From positions 1 through 64,000 of IMG/VR virus record IMGVR_UViG_3300020438_005666: a stretch of DNA of 64,000 bases; one strand, written 5' to 3'. Position 1 is the first letter of the stretch. The number at the start of each line of letters is the position of its first letter. Source of the DNA: a virus. Under the pieces are notes generated by a model, which saw nothing but the letters and a program-made list of their open reading frames with translations, searched no databases and had not been told where the DNA came from. Of this stretch, positions 9,772 to 18,712 are shown one piece after another. A program made the position numbers and the translations under genes.

Positions 9772-10282
9772 AACCATATCTATGAAAAATCTTTTTAGAA
9801 TAGAAAGCTTTATGGAGGCTTGTATATCTAATCATTCTTATGCGGCTTTAAGCAATAGTATGGAATATATTGCAAACAGAACTCACAGCCTCAATTCTAT
9901 ACTAGAGCACTCTAAATTTATTATAGGAATTAATGATTTTTGCTACTTTACCACTGCAAATATTAGATCTTTTATAGCAGATAAAATACAGGCAGGCATT
10001 AAGTTAATTTTACCAGCATATTTAGATTTGCCTTTGCAGTTAATTCCCTTCTGTATATCTTCTGATGATTGGTCTAAAAATTTTATAGCTAATTATATAT
10101 CTTCTTCATATAATAATGTTTCTAAATATATTGCAGATATAGGACACAATGATATGATATATATAAGCAAAGAGTGGTCTTCTGATGATCAGAACTGCAT
10201 AGTCTCTAATTGCATTAATTATAACATAGAAAACATTTTTAGTATTATCGTTAATCAAAATCACAAATTTGGAATTATTTAA
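9764..10282 (+). CDS. Hypothetical protein
   Basis: The 172-residue product has no motif I can name. The middle part (about residues 60-105) holds a hydrophobic stretch with IKLILPAYLDLPLQLIPF, which looks like a buried strand-loop-helix rather than a membrane span. The gene is locked between its neighbours by an 8-base overlap upstream and a TAATG junction downstream. It belongs to the macro-domain transcript. Confidence 0.6.
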   Translation: MNETISMKNLFRIESFMEACISNHSYAALSNSMEYIANRTHSLNSILEHSKFIIGINDFCYFTTANIRSFIADKIQAGIKLILPAYLDLPLQLIPFCISSDDWSKNFIANYISSSYNNVSKYIADIGHNDMIYISKEWSSDDQNCIVSNCINYNIENIFSIIVNQNHKFGII

Positions 10283-10389
10283 TGTTATCAATTATTCAAA
10301 TATTTTTATTGTTATATGTTATATATATAGGTATTCAAGACGGAATTCATAAAAATAAATCAAGAGCTTACTATGAATCAATCGAATAG
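10282..10389 (+). CDS. Possible 35-residue single-span membrane peptide
   Basis: The ATG overlaps the previous stop (TAATG). The frame encodes MLSIIQIFLLLYVIYIGIQD plus a short basic tail, that is one membrane helix at residues 3-19. It ends inside the next gene (start 10373). Without it the region would be a 90-bp gap, unusual in this tightly packed block. No separate ribosome site is seen, so coupled translation would be needed. Confidence 0.45.
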   Translation: MLSIIQIFLLLYVIYIGIQDGIHKNKSRAYYESIE

Positions 10390-10912
10390 ATTACTTAATC
10401 AAAGATGTTATTTAGCAGGAGCAATGGATCGCGTTATAGACAGAGGCAGGGGATGGAGACAAGAGATAACTCCATTCTTAGAATCTTTAGGTATAGTAGT
10501 ATTTAATCCTATCACTAAACCTACAGCAATTGGTCTTGAGGATGATGATACACACTTAGTAAAAACAAAACTCAAAAAGAAAAAAAGATACGAAGAGCTA
10601 AGCTCTATGATGAAAGTTATTAGATCGGTAGATTTAAGACTTGTTGATATTAGTGATTTTTTAATAGTTAATTTAGACTTAGGAATACATCCTTGTGGTA
10701 CTTATGAAGAAATTTTTTGGGCTAATAGGCAAAAAAAGCCTATTATAATTCATATGGCACAAGGTAAAGAACATACTCCTGATTGGCTGTTCGGAACTGT
10801 ACCACACCAAATGATATATTCAGATTGGAATGATATTTATGGATATTTAGAACACATTAATAGCTCTGAGAACATTAACACTTACAATAGATGGTATTTT
10901 TTTAAGGTTTAG
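10373..10912 (+). CDS. Nucleoside 2-deoxyribosyltransferase-like protein
   Basis: The protein has 179 residues. YLAGAMDR at 13-20 with WR at 28-29 and VFNP at 43-46 match the nucleotide-binding start of the deoxyribosyltransferase-like fold, and GTYEE at 109-113 followed by A-N-R-Q-K-KPI matches the catalytic Glu region. Enzymes of this family cleave or exchange the N-glycosidic bond of nucleosides or nucleotides; phage members are thought to act in nucleotide salvage or base modification. The fold is related to TIR NADase domains. It lies between a macro-domain cassette and GMP reductase. Substrate not predictable. Confidence 0.7.
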   Translation: MNQSNRLLNQRCYLAGAMDRVIDRGRGWRQEITPFLESLGIVVFNPITKPTAIGLEDDDTHLVKTKLKKKKRYEELSSMMKVIRSVDLRLVDISDFLIVNLDLGIHPCGTYEEIFWANRQKKPIIIHMAQGKEHTPDWLFGTVPHQMIYSDWNDIYGYLEHINSSENINTYNRWYFFKV

Positions 10913-10914
10913 AA

Positions 10915-11748
10915 ATGAATATAATCCGTGATATAAATGAGATATTCCCGGTAGATGTAGAATTCTTAGATATATATCAAGAATTATTGCAGTCCGGACA
11001 AGCTTTTGCTAAAAAGCAAAACATATCTATACTTGCTTTAGCTAGAAACATACAAGATAAAACTAAATATAGTTTACGCAAATTAAGATTACTTAAAGAA
11101 AAATTTAATGAAGAATCGCATATTTATATTTATGAGAATGATTCCTTAGACCAAACTCCGCAAGTTATTAATGAGATAATTGATAGACCAGGTTATGAAA
11201 ATTTCAGTATTTTATCAGAAAAAATTGGTACCCCAAGTATGCCTTTGTCTACAAGTCAAATTAGAACAACTAATATGGCTAACGCTAGGAATAAATGTTA
11301 TTCTATGGTTACTAATAAGCATGCTACAGATTTTTTCTTAGTTATAGATATTGATTTTCTAGATTTCAGTATAGAAGGTATTATGAATTCTTTTGGATGG
11401 TTGTCAACCAATAATAATATTGGCGCTATCTGTGGAAACTCTTACATTAATGTGAGCAATAAGCAATATGATCGCTATCACAATTATGATTCTTTCGCTT
11501 TTAGACAAAATTATTGGCTCCCACAAGACAATTCATACTGGTTTCCGTTTTGGCAATTACCTATAGGCTCTTGCCCTATCTCTACTTTCAGCGGCTTTGG
11601 CGGCTCATGTATATATAGGTCTAAATTTTATGAGCCTTTATATTCTGGTGAAGACTGTGAACATGTAACACTTCATAAAGCACTAAAACAAAAACATAAT
11701 GACTTTAAACTTTTTTATAATCCTAGCCAAATAATGTTGGTTGATTAA
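10915..11748 (+). CDS. GT-A type glycosyltransferase
   Basis: A 277-residue product with YENDSLDQT at 73-81, an N-terminal strand-loop motif seen in CMT1/GT69-like mannosyltransferases, MANARNKCY at 121-129, and a DxD-type metal site DIDFLD at 145-150. The C-terminal part contains G-F-GG-S-C-I-Y and EDCEH, fitting an acceptor-side acidic residue. It shares an A of TAATG with the following GMP reductase gene, so translation is coupled. Sugar and acceptor unknown. Fold call is fairly sure; the subfamily less so. Confidence 0.65.
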   Translation: MNIIRDINEIFPVDVEFLDIYQELLQSGQAFAKKQNISILALARNIQDKTKYSLRKLRLLKEKFNEESHIYIYENDSLDQTPQVINEIIDRPGYENFSILSEKIGTPSMPLSTSQIRTTNMANARNKCYSMVTNKHATDFFLVIDIDFLDFSIEGIMNSFGWLSTNNNIGAICGNSYINVSNKQYDRYHNYDSFAFRQNYWLPQDNSYWFPFWQLPIGSCPISTFSGFGGSCIYRSKFYEPLYSGEDCEHVTLHKALKQKHNDFKLFYNPSQIMLVD

Positions 11749-12890
11749 TGAAAATTATAGATGATATCAAATTAGATTTTAACGATGTTCTAATTAGACC
11801 AAGAAGATCAAACTTAAGTAGCAGGTCTGAAGTTGATACGATTAGAGAATTTAGCTTTCCTCATGCGAGCAGAAAACTTTCTTGCTCTCCAATCATGGCT
11901 GCTAATATGGATACTACTGGATCATTCGAAATGGCCAAATGCTTATCTAAATTCCAAGCGATCACCTGCCTGCATAAGCATTATACAGCTAACCAGTTAA
12001 TTAATTTTTTTGAAAATAATCAAAATATTTTGCATTTAGTTTTTTGTTCCATTGGCACCTCACAAAAAGATATAGATAAAATAAAATATGTTTATAATCA
12101 ATTAAAAGAAAATAATAAAAATATACCCAATATTTGTATAGATATTGCTAATGGTTATAGCGAAAATTTTGTCAATAAGGCATATACTATACGTAAAATG
12201 TACCCAGAAATAATTATTATTGCAGGGAATGTTGTAACTCCAGAGATGACAGAAGAACTTATATTGCGTGGTGGTGTAGATATAGTTAAGATAGGAATTG
12301 GTTCAGGTAGTGTTTGTACCACAAGACTTAAAACAGGAATAGGATATCCTCAACTTTCTGCAATTATGGAATGTGGAGATGCTGCTCATGGTTTAGGAGG
12401 TCATATATGTAGTGACGGAGGATGTGTAATACCAGCTGATATTTGTAAAGCTTTTGGGGGGAATGCGGATTTTGTAATGCTGGGAGGTATGTTGGCTGGA
12501 ACAGATTGTTGTGATGGCGAATGGGAATATGAATGGAGATGTAAAACTTTAGGCGAGGATGAAACCTGTAATAAAGAATGGTGGCAGCCTTTTGATCCTC
12601 AGTATCCAACAGAAAAAAGGAAAGTATATTTAAAATTTTATGGAATGAGCAGCAAAGAAGCTATGTCTAAACATGATGGAGGAGTAGCAAATTATCGAAC
12701 TAGCGAAGGAAGATGCGTAAGAATACCTTATAAAGGAACTACCCAAAATATTATGCAAGATATATTAGGCGGTATTAGAAGTGCTTGTACCTATATTGGA
12801 GCCAAATCAATTAAAGATTTTAGTAAAAAAACTATTTTTATTAGAGTGAATAATACACATAACAGGATCTATGAAAAATATGATAAATAA
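11748..12890 (+). CDS. guaC: GMP reductase
   Basis: GMP reductase converts GMP and NADPH to IMP and ammonia. The 380-residue product matches GuaC (347 in E. coli) rather than IMP dehydrogenase: there is no CBS insertion, the catalytic Cys is C190 in GIGSGSVCTTR (183-193), and YPQLSA (200-205), HICSDGGC (219-226) and FYGMSS with the mobile flap are in GuaC order. The C-terminal NRIYEKY also matches. The extra length is mostly an insertion after residue 251 rich in Cys, Trp and Glu. A phage copy could shift purines from G toward A pools in an AT-rich genome, or feed base modification; both are inference. Confidence 0.9.
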   Translation: MKIIDDIKLDFNDVLIRPRRSNLSSRSEVDTIREFSFPHASRKLSCSPIMAANMDTTGSFEMAKCLSKFQAITCLHKHYTANQLINFFENNQNILHLVFCSIGTSQKDIDKIKYVYNQLKENNKNIPNICIDIANGYSENFVNKAYTIRKMYPEIIIIAGNVVTPEMTEELILRGGVDIVKIGIGSGSVCTTRLKTGIGYPQLSAIMECGDAAHGLGGHICSDGGCVIPADICKAFGGNADFVMLGGMLAGTDCCDGEWEYEWRCKTLGEDETCNKEWWQPFDPQYPTEKRKVYLKFYGMSSKEAMSKHDGGVANYRTSEGRCVRIPYKGTTQNIMQDILGGIRSACTYIGAKSIKDFSKKTIFIRVNNTHNRIYEKYDK

Positions 12891-13965
12891 AAAATTAAAT
12901 TTTTACGGACCAATAAACACTTTAGGATATGGTATTAGTTCTTATAACTTATGGAAAAATTTAAGAGAAAGCGTATCTACCACTTTATTTCCTATAAACG
13001 AAGTAACCATAGAAAAACATTGGAATCAAAAGGGTTTAGTAGATGATATTAAAAATCAACTTGATTATGATATTACATCACCTTGCTTAAAAGTATGGCA
13101 CGCTAATGACATGATTATTAAGCCATACAATAAAAATCTATACGCTGGTTATACGTTTTTCGAAATAGATAAAATTACACAACAAGAAAGATTGGGTTAT
13201 GATATACTAGATATTATTTATGTACCATCTAAATGGGCAAAAAATATATTGATAGATAATGGTATTGATCATAATAAAATTATTGTTGCTCCTGCTGGTG
13301 TGGATATTGAAGTTTTTGACTATAGTTCATATAATGATTTATTAGAAGATAAAGAAGAAGGCACTTATATATTTCTAAATATAGGTAAATGGGAGATTAG
13401 AAAAGGACACGACTTACTGGTACATATGTTCAATCAAGCTTTTACCGAAAAAGATAATGTTGAATTATGGATGTTAAATTCTAATCCATTTTTATCAAGT
13501 AAAGAAAATCAACAGTGGAATAATTTATATAAAAATAGTAAGCTGGGAGATAAAATTAAAATTTTACCTAGACTACCTACTCAAAAAGATATTGCTAAAG
13601 TTATCAAACTGTCTGATTGTGGTATCTATCCCAGTAGAGCAGAAGGCTGGAACAACGAGGTTATAGAAACTATGGCTATGGATAGACCTGTCATTACGAC
13701 TAACTATTCAGCGCATACAGAGTACTGCGATAAATCTAATAGTTTTCTCGTAGAAGCTAAAAATTTAGAATCAGCTGACGATGGTAAATTTTTCGATTGT
13801 ACTGGTCAATGGGCTTCTCTAGATGGCCTTTTAGACAATTTCATAGACTATATGAAATATGTATATTCGAATAAAATTAATACAAATAAAGCTGGCTTGA
13901 AAACAGCCTCAAAATTCAATTGGACCAAAACTACTGATAAAATTATAGAGACATTATATGGATGA
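12871..13965 (+). CDS. GT4-family (GT-B) glycosyltransferase
   Basis: The 364-residue protein begins with a GT-B style strand and GYGISSYN loop, has the inter-domain signature NIGKWEIRKGHD where GT4 enzymes bind the donor phosphate (about residues 170-182), and ends with the E-x7-E type motif E-G-W-N-N-E-V-I-E near 258-266. GT4 enzymes transfer sugars from nucleotide donors with retention. It overlaps guaC by 20 bases and the next gene by 8. An alternative ATG lies nine bases inside. Acceptor unknown. Confidence 0.8.
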   Translation: MKNMINKKLNFYGPINTLGYGISSYNLWKNLRESVSTTLFPINEVTIEKHWNQKGLVDDIKNQLDYDITSPCLKVWHANDMIIKPYNKNLYAGYTFFEIDKITQQERLGYDILDIIYVPSKWAKNILIDNGIDHNKIIVAPAGVDIEVFDYSSYNDLLEDKEEGTYIFLNIGKWEIRKGHDLLVHMFNQAFTEKDNVELWMLNSNPFLSSKENQQWNNLYKNSKLGDKIKILPRLPTQKDIAKVIKLSDCGIYPSRAEGWNNEVIETMAMDRPVITTNYSAHTEYCDKSNSFLVEAKNLESADDGKFFDCTGQWASLDGLLDNFIDYMKYVYSNKINTNKAGLKTASKFNWTKTTDKIIETLYG

Positions 13966-14959
13966 TCTTGCTATAATATTTATATATACTAATAAATGTC
14001 CACTTACTGATATAAATTATCAGTCCATACAAAAATATAGCGATGGAGCTAAGGTATACGCTATACATCAAAATGATTTTGCAAATAATTTTTATGATTT
14101 TTTAGATTATAGGCATATTAGCCAATGGAGTGGTCGAGATGTTTGGTATTGGGGTTCTGATAATATTTTTTTATATTGGTTTTTATCTAATCCTGATAAA
14201 AGAGCAAAACAATATTTAATACTAGAATACGACTGCTATGTTACAAACAGTATTAAAGAGACTTTACATATTGATAATAATGTCATACAAAATCATGATG
14301 GTATAATATCTGCAAATACTATCTTTGCTTCGAACCATGAAGAATCATATTGGTGGTTTGAAGCTCAGAGATATCAGCCATTAATAGATAAACATTATGG
14401 GTGGAACAATTTTGTTGCCTGCTCTCCTTTGTGTGGCACAATGATTTCAGACAATGCTGTTCATAGAGTCGTAGAAGAATGTAAAAAAATACCTTTAGTT
14501 AATAAAATATATGTAGAGACTAAATTTGCTACAATTTTAAAGTATTTAGATTTTCAAGTTGATAGTTTTGATACTGGAGATGTAAAAATAGAAAAATATA
14601 TAACTTACGATGCTCGTGATTGCCTATCTCATATAATAGATCTGGCACAAAAACAGGAATCATTAAAAGGTATTTTCCACCCCATTAAAGACATTAGAAT
14701 ACTAGAGAGATATTTTATGAATAAAATTAAAAAACAAGATATTAATCATGCTTTATTTGGTCAATTAAATGATGTTACCTCAAGTTTAAATTTTTTAAAG
14801 CAACATACAGATTTAAAACATTTTGTAGTTGATAATAGTTTATTCGGAGATCCTAGTCCTGGCTTCCCTAAAAGACTTTACCTTACATATAAAAAAAATG
14901 GTCAAATTTACAACAAAATAATTAATGAAGATGAAATGCTAGTTCTTGAGGGCCTGTAG
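13958..14959 (+). CDS. Putative GT-A type glycosyltransferase
   Basis: The product has 333 residues. LILEYDCYV at 87-95 looks like the metal-binding strand of GT-A enzymes with an E-x-D in place of D-x-D. Upstream residues YRHISQWSGRDVWYWGSDN (51-69) and downstream CSPLCGTM resemble other uncharacterised phage glycosyltransferases. It overlaps the GT4 gene by 8 bases. It ends 52 bp before the next start, ahead of a putative phage promoter. The assignment rests on fold-like features and context only. Confidence 0.5.
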   Translation: MDDLAIIFIYTNKCPLTDINYQSIQKYSDGAKVYAIHQNDFANNFYDFLDYRHISQWSGRDVWYWGSDNIFLYWFLSNPDKRAKQYLILEYDCYVTNSIKETLHIDNNVIQNHDGIISANTIFASNHEESYWWFEAQRYQPLIDKHYGWNNFVACSPLCGTMISDNAVHRVVEECKKIPLVNKIYVETKFATILKYLDFQVDSFDTGDVKIEKYITYDARDCLSHIIDLAQKQESLKGIFHPIKDIRILERYFMNKIKKQDINHALFGQLNDVTSSLNFLKQHTDLKHFVVDNSLFGDPSPGFPKRLYLTYKKNGQIYNKIINEDEMLVLEGL

Positions 14960-14965
14960 CCCATT

Positions 14966-14976
14966 TGGTGTATAAT
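14966..14976 (+). promoter_or_regulatory. Putative phage promoter, motif TGGTG-TATAAT
   Basis: TGGTGTATAAT lies in the 52-bp gap before the gene at 15012, 36 bases from its start codon. The same motif occurs at three other intergenic sites (24065, 25239, 34960). There is no convincing -35 box at 17 bases spacing. Confidence 0.55.
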
Positions 14977-15011
14977 CTATATATACATTATTGTAAGTCC
15001 AAGGAGTTACC

Positions 15012-15755
15012 ATGCCTTTACCAAAAAGAGAACAAGACGAAGATAGGCAAAAATTTATTGCTAGATGTATGTCTGATCCCAAGTCTCAAAAAGAATTTCC
15101 AGACAATAAACAAAGATTAGGCATGTGCATGTCTAATGGATCTATAAATAATATTTTATCATGTGCTCAAGAATATTATTATTTTGATATGTATGGTTAT
15201 ACTGAGATTGTAAATGAACACAATTATATAGAACCAAATATTGAAGATTATATTCATTGTGAAGAGACAGAAGAAGTAATAGACTTATCTATAGCAAAAC
15301 CCGGCTTATGGGAAAATATCAGAAAGAAAAAAGAAAGAGAAGGAAAAAAATATAGACCAGCCAAACCTGGAGATCCAGATAGGCCAAGTCCAGAAGAAAT
15401 TAAAAAAGCCCAATCTAGGATATACAAATATAAAGATCCTAAAACCGGAGAAATATATGTATACGACAGGCCCGGAAGTTATAAAAAAAATGGTAGATAT
15501 CTCATTAGAGCAGCAGAGTATAAAGGTAGAAAAGTAAAACTGAATAAACCATTCAGAACTTCAGATGGTCCTAAAAAATTTGCTGTATATACTAAAAACG
15601 AAAAAGGCAATGTTGTTATAGTCAGGTTTGGTGATCCAAATATGAAAATTAAAAAACACATACCAGAAAGAAGAAAAAGTTTTAGAGCTAGACATAATTG
15701 CGATAATCCTGGACCAAAATGGAAGGCAAGGTACTGGTCTTGTAAGGCTTGGTAA
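15012..15755 (+). CDS. Phage virion-associated protein with conserved C-terminal RFGDPNM/HNC motif
   Basis: The 247-residue product has a strong AAGGAG ribosome site. Residues 15-40 (FIARCMSD ... FPDNKQRLGMC) resemble a segment seen at the end of phage prohead proteases and capsid-related proteins. The last 45 residues (V-RFGDPNM, RRKSFRARHNCDNPGPK, YWSCKAW) are a motif common in phage structural gene regions. The middle is basic and Pro-rich. I infer a capsid-assembly or virion role from these motifs only. It starts a block transcribed from the putative promoter at 14966. Confidence 0.6.
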   Translation: MPLPKREQDEDRQKFIARCMSDPKSQKEFPDNKQRLGMCMSNGSINNILSCAQEYYYFDMYGYTEIVNEHNYIEPNIEDYIHCEETEEVIDLSIAKPGLWENIRKKKEREGKKYRPAKPGDPDRPSPEEIKKAQSRIYKYKDPKTGEIYVYDRPGSYKKNGRYLIRAAEYKGRKVKLNKPFRTSDGPKKFAVYTKNEKGNVVIVRFGDPNMKIKKHIPERRKSFRARHNCDNPGPKWKARYWSCKAW

Positions 15756-15756
15756 T

Positions 15757-16446
15757 ATGCGTATTATATCTGATATACAAAAAAATCTACAACTGGATAA
15801 TATTACATACAGAGATCCATTTGACTATGATAAATCTCCTTATGCTAAAATTAAATTTCCAGAATTAGGAAGTATAGATTTATTTAAAATAGTAGATAAA
15901 CCCTATGCTAATTCTAGTAAGAATACGCTAGCTGAATTAGAATCAATCTCTACATCAACTCATAACAGATCCCAAGCTGATTTACATTTAATTTATACAG
16001 TAGATACCGATCCTTTAATACTTTTTAGAGAACTCTCTGAGGATCTATCTATTAATTTTTCAGAAAATCTTTTTCATAATATATATAGATTTTCAGTATT
16101 ACATATAATTAATCATTTAAAGCTTTTTTATAATAGAGCTAGACCTTTTCAATTAGCAGAAAAATTAGATATTGATATTGATCGAATTATTACTAAAACA
16201 CATCATACAGCCTCATACCCCAGTGGACATACGATGTATGCTGCTCTAGCAGCTGAAATTTTAATTAGCGATTACCCTGAACATAAAAATAAATTCGATG
16301 GCGTAACAAAGCAAGTAGGGCTTGCTAGAGTGCTTCAAGGAGTGCATTACCCATCAGATAATCGAGCATCTGTTGAAATTATGAAAACTATATTTCCCAA
16401 TTTAAAAAAATATTATACTACAGAGGAGCAGCGTCATGAGTTATGA
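15757..16446 (+). CDS. PAP2-family phosphatase
   Basis: All three phosphatase motifs of the PAP2/haloperoxidase superfamily are visible in this 229-residue protein: K122-x6-R129-P130, PSGH at 155-158, and R191-x5-H197-x3-D201. H158 and H197 are the expected catalytic histidines. There are no clear membrane helices, so it is likely soluble, like class A acid phosphatases and like related phage proteins. Substrate may be nucleotides or undecaprenyl/phosphosugar type compounds; unknown. One base separates it from the upstream gene and its end overlaps the next start. Confidence 0.85.
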   Translation: MRIISDIQKNLQLDNITYRDPFDYDKSPYAKIKFPELGSIDLFKIVDKPYANSSKNTLAELESISTSTHNRSQADLHLIYTVDTDPLILFRELSEDLSINFSENLFHNIYRFSVLHIINHLKLFYNRARPFQLAEKLDIDIDRIITKTHHTASYPSGHTMYAALAAEILISDYPEHKNKFDGVTKQVGLARVLQGVHYPSDNRASVEIMKTIFPNLKKYYTTEEQRHEL

Positions 16447-16837
16447 AAATATATTAAATAATTTAGAAAAACAATTAAAAGATAAGTCTTTGGGTACTGA
16501 TGATATCAAAGAGTATAAAGAAGATTTTTTAGAAATGAATATTGGATCATTAACATCTATCATGAAACATGCGGAATCAATATTAGCCTCACTGGAAGAT
16601 GAATCTGTAAAAAACAACTTGACAGAAAGTTGGTTACAAGGTAAAATTGCTGTAACAGAAGACTATATGAAAACTATACATGATTTTGTAAAGTATTCTC
16701 CTGCTGATGACGATAAGGTTAGTGCGGGTTGTGGTTGTGGTGGTGGTAAACGTAAAAAACGAAAACCTCCAGTACACAAGCAGAGCAATCCCAAACCAGA
16801 AGAAAAACAGAAAAACACAGATAAACAAAACGACTAA
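16436..16837 (+). CDS. Hypothetical helical protein with Gly-Cys loop and basic tail
   Basis: Of 133 residues, about 1-92 look fully helical, followed by C-G-C-GGG and a very basic Lys/Arg/Pro/Gln tail (103-133). The gene overlaps the PAP2 phosphatase gene by 11 bases. The tail could bind nucleic acid. Family not recognised. A 55-bp AT-rich gap separates it from the sigma factor gene. Confidence 0.55.
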   Translation: MSYENILNNLEKQLKDKSLGTDDIKEYKEDFLEMNIGSLTSIMKHAESILASLEDESVKNNLTESWLQGKIAVTEDYMKTIHDFVKYSPADDDKVSAGCGCGGGKRKKRKPPVHKQSNPKPEEKQKNTDKQND

Positions 16838-16892
16838 TTTTTGTTTTGCTTATAAAATTAAACTAGGATTTTTTATTAAAGGATAATATATT

Positions 16893-17552
16893 ATGATAGA
16901 TATAGTAGGCGTTGGTAAACAGAAAACATTTTATGGCTCTAAAGATACTATCACATTTGAATCTTTAGGTTTTTATATTAACTTGGCTCAAAAAAGTATT
17001 TCTAAATTTGCAGATCAAATATGTCAAGGTTCTGCCAAAAGGATGCTACAAAGCGAGGATGCTATTTCTAATATCGCAAATGGAATTATGATGGCTGATT
17101 GGAGATGGGACGCTAATCGTAAAGGTAAAGATTCTGGTAAAGCCAAAACTAAATACTCTTATAGAAATCAGTGTGCTATTTGGTCTATCAAAAGTTATAT
17201 TACTAGACAGTATAGTAAAAAAAATCAGATTAGAAATCAAAGCTTATCTTTAGATCAAGAGTATAATGAAGATTTAAATTTACAAAATATTATTAGTAAA
17301 AATAATAGTCATGATATTGTAGATACAATAATACAAGATGAAGCAAAACATATCCTCAGGGAAGACATTGACAATCTCTTGAATAGTGGAATAATATCAG
17401 ATAGGCAGTCTACGTTTATTAGAATGTACTTTTTTGAAGATATGACACTAGAAAATATTGGCAAAGCACATAACATCACTAGAGAAGCTGTTAGACAAAA
17501 TCTAAATAAAGCCTATAATATAATAAGAAAGGTCATATCGTATAATGTTTAG
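16893..17552 (+). CDS. Phage RNA polymerase sigma factor (sigma-70 superfamily)
   Basis: The 219-residue protein has a region-2-like segment at about 62-105 (MADWRWD ... YSYRNQCAIWSIKSYI), rich in aromatic and basic residues as in promoter-melting helices, and a clear region 4 at about 170-212 with the helix-turn-helix ITREAVRQNLNKA. It is shorter than primary sigma factors and lacks region 1. Phages use such factors to redirect host RNA polymerase to middle or late genes. A candidate target is the TGGTG-TATAMT motif found at four sites in this window. Ribosome site is AAAGGA. Family is secure, the target promoter class is inference. Confidence 0.75.
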   Translation: MIDIVGVGKQKTFYGSKDTITFESLGFYINLAQKSISKFADQICQGSAKRMLQSEDAISNIANGIMMADWRWDANRKGKDSGKAKTKYSYRNQCAIWSIKSYITRQYSKKNQIRNQSLSLDQEYNEDLNLQNIISKNNSHDIVDTIIQDEAKHILREDIDNLLNSGIISDRQSTFIRMYFFEDMTLENIGKAHNITREAVRQNLNKAYNIIRKVISYNV

Positions 17553-17940
17553 GGCAGTACCGGCTTTGATAACTACAGATTTTTACAAAGAGGAGAAGTA
17601 CATTCTTTCTCTTCAAGAATCTAGTATTAAATTACCTTACTGGGAAATAGAAGACTATCGGAATTTACAAAATACCATTAAGGATAAAATTATTGCAGAT
17701 GTATTTACTGACAAGCAAATGGCAAATGGCTATATTAGTCCTAAATTTATGAGTATAAATGATGAAATTATCTGTAAATTATTCCCTGACACTAAAGATA
17801 ATCTCTATTTTTTATATGGATGCGTATGCCCAAAGTTAGAAATCAATAATCAATTTTTCTGGAAAACCTTTGACATATACGACACAAGTATATCTTTAGA
17901 ATTAAAATTAATAAATGATGTCATTTCTACAACTATTTAA
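17545..17940 (+). CDS. Hypothetical protein
   Basis: The product has 131 residues with no recognisable motif. It overlaps the sigma factor gene by 8 bases and the following gene by 26 bases. Sequence character is globular with mixed charge. It likely belongs with the virion/protease block, but I cannot assign a role. Confidence 0.55.
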   Translation: MFRAVPALITTDFYKEEKYILSLQESSIKLPYWEIEDYRNLQNTIKDKIIADVFTDKQMANGYISPKFMSINDEIICKLFPDTKDNLYFLYGCVCPKLEINNQFFWKTFDIYDTSISLELKLINDVISTTI

Positions 17941-18280
17941 TAAGAAGAAAGATGATCAATCAGCAAAAGATCAAGATGGTTGCTCTGTTCTGATTAGTAT
18001 AAGTACGAATAATGAATATTCTTTCGAAATTAAATGGGATCATAATCTTGAAAAATGCCCTGATCAATTAGCAAATCTCATTATAGGTTTACATTACGGA
18101 TTGTTCGCAGACGAGGTTATCAGTATTTTGAAAGATCATGAAGGAAAAGATTTAGATCAACATATTATTAATAATGCATTAGATTTATTAGATAAAAAAA
18201 ATAATGTATTAAAAGAGGTGGCTATAGAACAAATATCTGAAGAACCATTAATTAAACCAACGCATGTCTTTAAACTATGA
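17915..18280 (+). CDS. Hypothetical acidic protein
   Basis: The 121-residue product has a short hydrophobic start, then an acidic body with helical stretches (95-115). A second in-frame ATG is adjacent at 17918. The stop overlaps the next ATG (ATGA). No family recognised. Its tight overlap on both sides supports expression as part of the sigma factor-ClpP block. Confidence 0.55.
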   Translation: MMSFLQLFNKKKDDQSAKDQDGCSVLISISTNNEYSFEIKWDHNLEKCPDQLANLIIGLHYGLFADEVISILKDHEGKDLDQHIINNALDLLDKKNNVLKEVAIEQISEEPLIKPTHVFKL

Positions 18281-18711
18281 ATAATAAACAAATATTATGG
18301 GAAAAATGGGTTAATCCATTTGAACCTTTAGACAAAGATCCTGAATTTTTAGACGATATCAGTATTGAGGATTTTTCAGAGTATGCTGAATGGGAAGATT
18401 ATGAGCAGCAAAAAGAAATAAACGAAAAGAATAAAGAAGAAGATGTTTCAAAAATGAATACTAAGGCTATAATAACCCCTATGGGTGTTATACCATTTAA
18501 TGAAGGGACAGCGTGTACTAAAACTTTTAAATTTTGGATTGGTCATACTAATTTTAGCATATCTTCAAAAATTCAACATATAATAGAAAAAACAGAAGGG
18601 GTAGAAACATTAGATATTTTTACAAGATATCGATTTAGAATCGGTATAGGCAAGGCTTTTCAGGATAGGTCTGTTATGGAAAACATACAGAATAAAGTAT
18701 ACGAAAAATAA
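18277..18711 (+). CDS. Conserved-looking phage protein of unknown function
   Basis: A 144-residue product with an acidic N-terminal half (1-65) and a compact C-terminal half (about 70-144) containing TKTFKFWIGHTNFSIS and FTRYRFRIGIGKAF, which look strongly conserved and beta-rich. It sits one base before the ClpP-like protease and overlaps the preceding gene by four bases. I cannot name the function; proximity suggests a partner or substrate of the protease. Confidence 0.6.
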   Translation: MNNKQILWEKWVNPFEPLDKDPEFLDDISIEDFSEYAEWEDYEQQKEINEKNKEEDVSKMNTKAIITPMGVIPFNEGTACTKTFKFWIGHTNFSISSKIQHIIEKTEGVETLDIFTRYRFRIGIGKAFQDRSVMENIQNKVYEK

Positions 18712-18712
18712 A

